Below, piece after piece: positions 58,670 to 64,000 of a stretch of DNA of 64,000 nucleotides. Source of the stretch: Chloropicon primus. Its lineage: Eukaryota; Chlorophyta; Chloropicophyceae; Chloropicales; Chloropicaceae. The position numbers and the translations under genes were made by a program. The notes beneath the pieces are model-generated. The model had not been told where the DNA came from. It worked only from the letters and a program-made list of their open reading frames with translations, and did no database searches. The stretch is taken from the NCBI GenBank assembly GCA_023205875.1, contig CP060764.1, positions 1-64,000 on the forward strand. Direction: 5' to 3'. How positions within the stretch are numbered: the stretch's first letter is position 1; every line of letters starts with the position of its first letter.

Positions 58670-59085
58670 GGAGGACAATGAGGGAAAGGAAGGACACCAG
58701 GGAGGGGGAGTGAGATGGCTGGCTTACTTTGATCAGGATGATGATGATGATGATGATGGTGATGATGAGGAGGAGGACAATGAGGGAAAGGAAGGACACC
58801 AGGGAGGGGGAGTGAGATGGCTGGCTTACTTTGATCAGGATGATGATGATGATGATGAGGAGGAGGAGGAGGAGGAGGAGGACAATGAGGGAAAGGAAGG
58901 ACACCAGGGAGGGGGAGTGAGATGGCTGGCTTACTTTGATCAGGATGATGATGATGATGATGAGGGGAGGAGGAGGAGGAGGAGGACAATGAGGGAAAGG
59001 AAGGACACCAGGGAGGGGGAGTGAGATGGCTGGCTTACTTTGATCAGGATGATGATGATGATGATGAGGGGAGGAGGAGGAGGAG
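57908..59085. repeat. Minisatellite, 11 copies of a unit of about 104 bp
   Basis: The core TGGCTTACTTTGATCAGG occurs 11 times between about 57990 and 59050. The spacing is about 100-110 bases. Each unit has a (GAG)n tract, GACAATGAGGGAAAGGAAGG, ACACCAGGGAGGGGGAGTGA, the core and a (GAT)n tract. Length variation lies in the two trinucleotide tracts. It stands between the start of F2KP and the 3' end of the HMA1-NicO gene. Frames on both strands are open over much of it, a by-product of the repeat composition. Confidence 0.96.
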
Positions 59086-59289
59086 GTGCCTGCAGCATCA
59101 ACATTAAGCACAGAGGGAGAAAGGACAGAGAGGGTGGGTTGGATTGCCACAAGAAGAAAAAATGTAGATTGAAGGGGAAAAAATGCATGCCTTTTATTGT
59201 TCCCATGAGCGGAACTCTCTTACGTTCTGTTCTGCACGGTCCCCAACGACACTATCGGTGAGGCCTCGGATCACACTCTCTCAACTCCC

Positions 59290-62200
59290 TCAGTGGCCGC
59301 CCATCTGGAGGAGGTCGATGCCGAAGATGGCGCTTAAGACCAGGGCCACGCCCAGGAAGACGGCAACGAAGGAGGACCCCATGGAGACCTTCCTCGTGAT
59401 GTCCGGCGACTTTTGGGCCAGGGCAGAGGATCCAACGCCGATGAAGGCGGTGTAGGAGGCCATGGACGCGATCGTGCCGAACAAGAAGGACACCACAAAG
59501 GCAAAAGCGCAGGCTTTGGTGTTCATGGTGATCGCGGGGAGGATGGGAAAGATCGCATCCGGGGAGAGCCCGTGGAGGAAACCCGTTCCGAACGTGGCCA
59601 GGGAGAACTTGGAGAGGACCTTCCCCTTCTTCCCGCCCTCCTTCCTCATACGGTCAAAGTTGAAGTTCTTCGCCTCCTTGTAACCGACGTACCCTATCGC
59701 GATCAAGGTCAGGCCGACGGCCGCCCCAGCAAAGTTCTCGATCAGGTCGAGCTGCAACGTGAGCTTGGATTTCAGCAGAATGAAAAGCGCTCCGAAGAAA
59801 AGCTGGCCCATGCTGTGCCCGAAGCCCCAGAGCCCCCCCAGAAAGCCCGCGGCCAGCGTGGTGCGGCCCATGGAAAGGGGGGCGAGGGCAGCAAGGTGGT
59901 CTGGCCCCGTGAGGGAGTGCAGAGCCCCGGCAAAGAGCCCCGCGGAGGCGCTCTCGAGCATGAGGGCGAGGCCTCCCAGGCTCAAACCCAGCCCCAGCTG
60001 AGAGAGGGACACCCCAATCTGCATGACCTTCGAAAAGTAGAACCCGGGGACCATGAGGGCGGTGACGAGCAGGGCGGCTCCGACCCACCACTTGCTCTCG
60101 GGGAGGAGGCACCTCAAAGAATTCAGGGCCACCAACAAGGTTGACCCCTCGTGGATGGAGACTGACAGCCAGAGAGGGAACTTTCCCGCCACCGAGGGCA
60201 GGGTGGCCGCGACGATAGAGACTACCGCCAAGATGAGGTTCTGCTTGATGATCGTCTTGGTCTTCCGAGCCACCCTGAAGATGTAAGGCAAGGAGCTGAT
60301 ATGGTCGCCCCCCTCCTTCAGGACGATGACATCCGCCGCAGAGGCTGCCGCCGCGGTCGTGGAATTGGCAAAAGCAATACCAACGTCCGCAGTCGCCAAG
60401 GCTGGCGCGTCATTGATTCCATCCCCGACAAAAGCGATGTGACCGCTCTTGCTGACGTCCGACCTCATCTCCTCCACGTACCTGACCTTGTCCTCTGGCA
60501 GCAAACTCGCGTAGACCTTCTTGATCCCAAGCTTGTCCGCGACGTGCATGGCGTTGGCCTCCCTGTCACCCGTCAGCATCAGCACGTCTAGCCTCTTTCC
60601 CTTGTACACAGACTGCAGGGTATCCACCGCAGTTGCGCTAGCCGACCGAACCTTGTCCGTGAAAAAGAACAGCGAGGTCATTTCGCCCTGCGATTGTGCC
60701 TCTCCCCTGGACTGAGGCTGAGCGTGCAACACCGCAATCACCTTGTCCTTACCACTGGCTTCAACGAGGCTGTCGAGCTGCCTGGAGGAAGCCTCCGAAA
60801 GGTACTTGGAGACGTAGTCAATCGATCCGAACTGAAGCTTGTAGTTCCTCTCGCCGTTCTCCACCACAGCTTCCACGCCATGCCCAGGAATCATCCTAAA
60901 ATCTTGGGTCTTGAACCCATTCTGCGCCTCGGCCCTCGCAGAGCACTTCTTGACTGCCCGAGAGATGGGGTGCGTGCTTCCCTGGCTCACTGCCAGCGCC
61001 AAGGAAAGGCTTTCCGTGTCCTCCAGGGGCGACATCATGTGCGGCTCAGAGAGACCGTTTGAGGAGGGAATTCTGGTGATTCCAATGCACTCGAGCTTGC
61101 CCTCCGTGAGGGTTCCCGTCTTGTCGAGGGCCACCGTGTCGCAACTCGACAGGGCGTCGATGACTTTCCCTCCCCTCACGATCACCCCCCTCCTGGCAAT
61201 CGCCGAGATGGCAGAGATGTAGGCCAGCGGGGTCATCACGAGGGCGCAGGGCGCGGCCGCGGCGAGAAAGGCCGCCGCCCTGTACACCGACCCATTGGTC
61301 CCGAGGACGGGCACGCCGACGAGGGGCAGCGCCAAGGACACCGCGAGGGTGCAGACCAGGACGGCCTTGCTGTACATGTCCAACCAGCTGTCGAGGAACA
61401 TCGAGATCCCTGGCTTCTTGATCTGCGCGGCCTTCGTGAGCTTCAGAATTCTCATCGGGGTGGACTCCTCGACGTTCTTCAGGGTCCTCAGGACGATGGT
61501 GCCGTCGACCGACCTCGCTCCCGCCGGAATGCAGTCACCCACCACCTTGGTGTAAGGCAGGGACTCGCCCGTGATGTTCTCGGAGGTGATCAGGGACTTG
61601 CCGTACACGATGGTCCCGTCAAGGGGGACGATGTCCCCGGCCTTGACCACGACGTATTTTCCCGGGCTCACCGACTCGACCCTCACGGACTTCTCCGTGT
61701 CGTACTTCGGCGAGTAGTCCGCCTGGTTGACGCTGACCGTGACCGCCACCTTTGGCGTGCTCTCCAAGAGCGAGGTCAAGTCGCCCCTCGCGGCGCTCGT
61801 CAGCTTGTCCTCCACGGCGTGGGCGAACTCGAACAGCACCAGGAGAAGGGCGCCCTCGAGGGGCGACCCGATGACGACGGTGCCGAAGACGGCGAGCATC
61901 GTCAGGACGTGAATGTTGATCCTGAACGCCACGAGGTTGTAGCTGAGGTCCAGGAGCGCCGGTACGCCAAGGATACCGTACACGGAGCACAAGCAAGCCC
62001 GCCCCAGCCTGCTCCACAGAACGTTCTGAGCGGCCCCGGCCACTCCGTTCCCTCCCACGTAAGACAGCAAGCCCGCGAGCACCAGGAGGACCCCGCTCGC
62101 CACCGTGAACCCGATCCTCTCCTTGACGTACCCCGCGTAGTCCGTCAGCCTCAGGGCATCAAACACTCTTCTCAAGTTCTGCGTCACCTGCGGCTCCTCC

Positions 62201-62601
62201 AGGTCCTCGCAGTGGGAGCCGCAGCACGACGACGACGACGACAACGATCCCGCCACCTGCAAATCCATGTCCATGTCCTCGAAGTCCTGCTCGCTGAAGG
62301 ACGAGGATGCCGTCAGGGCCTCCTCGATCTGCTCCTCCAGGCCCCTCGCTTTCGTCTTTGTCTTTCCTTCCTCATCCCGAACGGACCAACCCATCCCGCG
62401 GCGGTGGCCACAACCAAGGTGGCAGCCGTCGCCATGGCGGTGGCCGATCCCCCTTGCCGATGCAAGGACGAGCCGCCCGCGCTTCACCCCGACAAGGGGG
62501 GAGCCTTGACGTCGATCCAAGGGAGGAGGAGGAGGAGGAGGAGCAAGTGATCGACGACGAGGGGTGCCAACCTGGCGCGACGTCGCCACCCTCACCGCCA
62601 T
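59290..62601 (-). CDS. HMA1: HMA1-type P1B ATPase fused to a NicO-like transporter domain
   Basis: One intronless 1103-codon frame. A transit-like N-terminus with His/Cys-rich segments (GIGHRHGDGCHLGCGHR, CCGSHC) precedes the ATPase: TGES (344-347), metal site APC (450-452, where plant HMA1 has SPC), DKTGT (493-497), THP (543-545), TGD (677-679), GDGINDAP (726-733) and HEGSTLLVALNSLR. Residues 860-1100 are a separate polytopic domain with LHSLTGPDHLAALAPLSMGR, GLWGFGHSMGQLFFGALF and FLHGLSPDAIFPILPAI. This resembles plastid NicO/RcnA-like nickel-cobalt proteins. HMA1 exports metals at the chloroplast envelope. Coupled handling of one metal by both modules is inferred. Confidence 0.9.
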   Translation of the reverse strand: MAVRVATSRQVGTPRRRSLAPPPPPPPLDRRQGSPLVGVKRGRLVLASARGIGHRHGDGCHLGCGHRRGMGWSVRDEEGKTKTKARGLEEQIEEALTASSSFSEQDFEDMDMDLQVAGSLSSSSSCCGSHCEDLEEPQVTQNLRRVFDALRLTDYAGYVKERIGFTVASGVLLVLAGLLSYVGGNGVAGAAQNVLWSRLGRACLCSVYGILGVPALLDLSYNLVAFRINIHVLTMLAVFGTVVIGSPLEGALLLVLFEFAHAVEDKLTSAARGDLTSLLESTPKVAVTVSVNQADYSPKYDTEKSVRVESVSPGKYVVVKAGDIVPLDGTIVYGKSLITSENITGESLPYTKVVGDCIPAGARSVDGTIVLRTLKNVEESTPMRILKLTKAAQIKKPGISMFLDSWLDMYSKAVLVCTLAVSLALPLVGVPVLGTNGSVYRAAAFLAAAAPCALVMTPLAYISAISAIARRGVIVRGGKVIDALSSCDTVALDKTGTLTEGKLECIGITRIPSSNGLSEPHMMSPLEDTESLSLALAVSQGSTHPISRAVKKCSARAEAQNGFKTQDFRMIPGHGVEAVVENGERNYKLQFGSIDYVSKYLSEASSRQLDSLVEASGKDKVIAVLHAQPQSRGEAQSQGEMTSLFFFTDKVRSASATAVDTLQSVYKGKRLDVLMLTGDREANAMHVADKLGIKKVYASLLPEDKVRYVEEMRSDVSKSGHIAFVGDGINDAPALATADVGIAFANSTTAAAASAADVIVLKEGGDHISSLPYIFRVARKTKTIIKQNLILAVVSIVAATLPSVAGKFPLWLSVSIHEGSTLLVALNSLRCLLPESKWWVGAALLVTALMVPGFYFSKVMQIGVSLSQLGLGLSLGGLALMLESASAGLFAGALHSLTGPDHLAALAPLSMGRTTLAAGFLGGLWGFGHSMGQLFFGALFILLKSKLTLQLDLIENFAGAAVGLTLIAIGYVGYKEAKNFNFDRMRKEGGKKGKVLSKFSLATFGTGFLHGLSPDAIFPILPAITMNTKACAFAFVVSFLFGTIASMASYTAFIGVGSSALAQKSPDITRKVSMGSSFVAVFLGVALVLSAIFGIDLLQMGGH

Positions 62602-63147
62602 CGTGACTCTGTCAATCGTGTGCGTTACGCTCGCCCACCGTCAGCCGTTACGAACGAAGACAAGACGGCGGCCGCGAGCGAGGGATGGAGGGAGGGAGCA
62701 CTGCAATGGAGCCGAGCCGAGCGAGGCTGGTGGCGTCTCCGACCTTTGTCGCCCTAATTCGGCACCGAATGGGACAAGTGAGGTAGCAATGGAAAGAACG
62801 AGACGAGGATGACCTCGTTGTCCCGCCTTACGTTGCGTCAGACGTCTCTCCGTTGGTCACGAACCCCCAACAGCGCAACCGCGCGCGCCCTCGCCCTCCG
62901 TGTCACGGACGAGTGTCACGACTAACGTCCCTCGCGAACGAACTCTCGTTACCAATCTTGGATCAAAACCGAACGAAAACACTCAACATCGCCAAAAATC
63001 GATATTTGTAGTTTCCCAAACGTCATATTCGGAATCCTTTTTTTGGCGGGCCCCTTGTTTTCGTTTAGAGACGAAAGCCACGTGGATGGTTCCCAAGGGA
63101 CAAAAAAAAGGGTTTCAAGGGCGCCCCACCGATCGATCGCGATCACA

Positions 63148-63182
<35 letters not shown>

Positions 63183-63573
63183 GTGAGTGCCGCGAGGAAG
63201 ACAACGACGCCGACGCCGCCGACGACGAGGACGACGAGGAGGAGGGCTTGTGTCTGTGGCAGAGACAGAGAGACAGAGAGAGAGACAGAGAGACACCAGG
63301 GAGGACGAGTCACGAGTTTTGTTTTGTTGGGGCGGAGGAGAACTCTTTCCTTGCTCTGCTCTGGTTTTGGTTTTGGTTTTGGTTTTGGTTACTTTGGTAG
63401 CGGAGTTCCTGACTTTGCCTTCTTCTTCTTCTTCTTCTCTCTGGGTCTTCTTCATCTTTTTGTGACGGAAACCCGGGAAAAAAAAAAAGAAGCGAGAATC
63501 GTTTTTCTCTTCTTGTGCATCCCATCACGTCCCATCACACGAAGAACCCTACGACAAGGACAACGAGGAGGAA
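62602..63573. promoter_or_regulatory. Divergent promoter region HMA1-NicO / ferritin
   Basis: Almost 1 kb without a supported gene, shared by two metal-related genes. It contains (GAC)n at 63148-63182, GA-rich tracts near 63260-63300 and a (GGTTTT)n run at 63362-63391. Several ACGT cores occur near 62830-62850. I cannot recognise a defined iron-responsive element. Confidence 0.4.
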
Positions 63574-64000
63574 GATGTTGTTCGGAGCGGCGCGGTTGAG
63601 CAGCACGAGGGCGACGAGGACGTCCTCGGTGGTCCAGTGCAAGGCCACCAGCAACAACAAGGGTGGTGCTGGTGCAGGAGGAAGGAAGCAGCAGCTTTGG
63701 TCCCCGAGGCAGGAGAAGGTGTTGGTGTCCCCCCTGGATGCCCTGAACAAGTCGGATGCGATCACGGGACTCACCCTGGAGTCCTTTGACGGGGTGAGTG
63801 AGGTCACCACCAAGCAGGGGGAGCTGCACCAGATCGAGCAGGCCAAGCCCTCCGAGTCCTTTGCCAGGAAGATGTACGCCGAGGACTGCGAGGCCGCCGT
63901 GAACAGGCAGATCAACATCGAGTACAGCATCAGTTACCTGTACCACTCGATGTACGCCTTCTTCGACAGGGACAACGTGGGCCTCCCCGGGTTCGCCGAG
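63574..64000 (+). CDS. FER: Plastid ferritin, 5' part, cut by the window end
   Basis: The frame from the ATG at 63574 runs open to the window edge (142 codons, no stop). A Ser/Thr/Arg-rich transit peptide (MLFGAARLSSTRATRTSS) is followed by the plant-type extension (ITGLTLESFDGVSE) and the start of the four-helix ferritin: FARKMYAEDCEAAVNRQINI, then EYSISYLYHSMYAFFDRDNV. These match helix A and B of plant ferritin, with the ferroxidase Glu and Tyr. Plastid ferritin oxidises and stores iron. The divergent neighbour is a metal-transport ATPase, so a shared metal response is possible. A donor-like GGGGTGAGTGAG in the coding part reads through in frame, so I do not call an intron there. Confidence 0.93.

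Noticed and set aside
57908-59085. Regular direct repeats resembling a CRISPR array
   Set aside because: The variable parts are trinucleotide tracts rather than unique spacers, and this is a eukaryotic nuclear sequence. It is a minisatellite.
57885-59150. Long frames on both strands through the 11-copy array, encoding Asp/Glu- or Ile/Pro/His-rich repeats
   Set aside because: They result from (GAG)n and (GAT)n tracts. Open frames occur on both strands, and the composition varies with tract length.

Overview
This window looks like a piece of a nuclear chromosome from a green alga, starting at or very near a chromosome end. The evidence is a C-rich telomere-type array at the left edge, GC-rich genes with short GT-AG introns (57-252 nt where I could resolve them), and typical Viridiplantae plastid genes: geranylgeranyl reductase, a CYP38-type lumenal cyclophilin, a PHT4 anion transporter, an HMA1-type ATPase and plastid ferritin. 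A PRT1-type N-degron E3 and a plastid SDR-CIA30 protein fit the same picture. I cannot name the species. A small prasinophyte-grade alga is a reasonable guess only.

Layout. 1-290 is a (CCTAAAA)n telomere-type array and 311-805 a 198-bp subtelomeric repeat. 1.5-4.1 kb holds SDR-CIA30 and a SET-domain gene. 4.2-6.8 kb is copy 1 of a Fanzor (eukaryotic TnpB-like nuclease) element. 7-13.7 kb holds POLD4, COX15, a secreted rhodanese, two tandem nsLTP-like secreted proteins and a cystatin. 14-24.5 kb holds eS6, WEE1, prefoldin 1, a DFRP1-like protein without zinc fingers, a two-active-site aspartyl protease, CYP38 and a small membrane protein. 24.5-27.2 kb is Fanzor copy 2, inverted relative to copy 1. 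27.4-38.6 kb holds a predicted N-myristoylated protein with an MLKL-like bundle and a GAF domain, a coiled-coil protein, a cyclic-nucleotide-type K+ channel and PHT4. 39-50 kb holds an unknown coiled-coil protein, NUP50, PRT1, a CCA-adding enzyme carrying an ERI1-type exonuclease, CHLP and GAPC. 50.9-64 kb holds TATDN1, an ABC1 kinase, a syntaxin, PFK-2/FBPase-2, an HMA1-NicO fusion and the start of ferritin.

Most genes are independent housekeeping or plastid genes packed head-to-tail or in divergent pairs. The most unusual items are the two near-identical Fanzor elements with a hyperconserved 3' noncoding region, the exonuclease nested inside a CCA-adding enzyme, the P-type ATPase fused to a NicO-like transporter, and the MLKL-like/GAF protein. 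Several intergenic regions carry tandem duplications of about 100-190 bp next to transcription starts.
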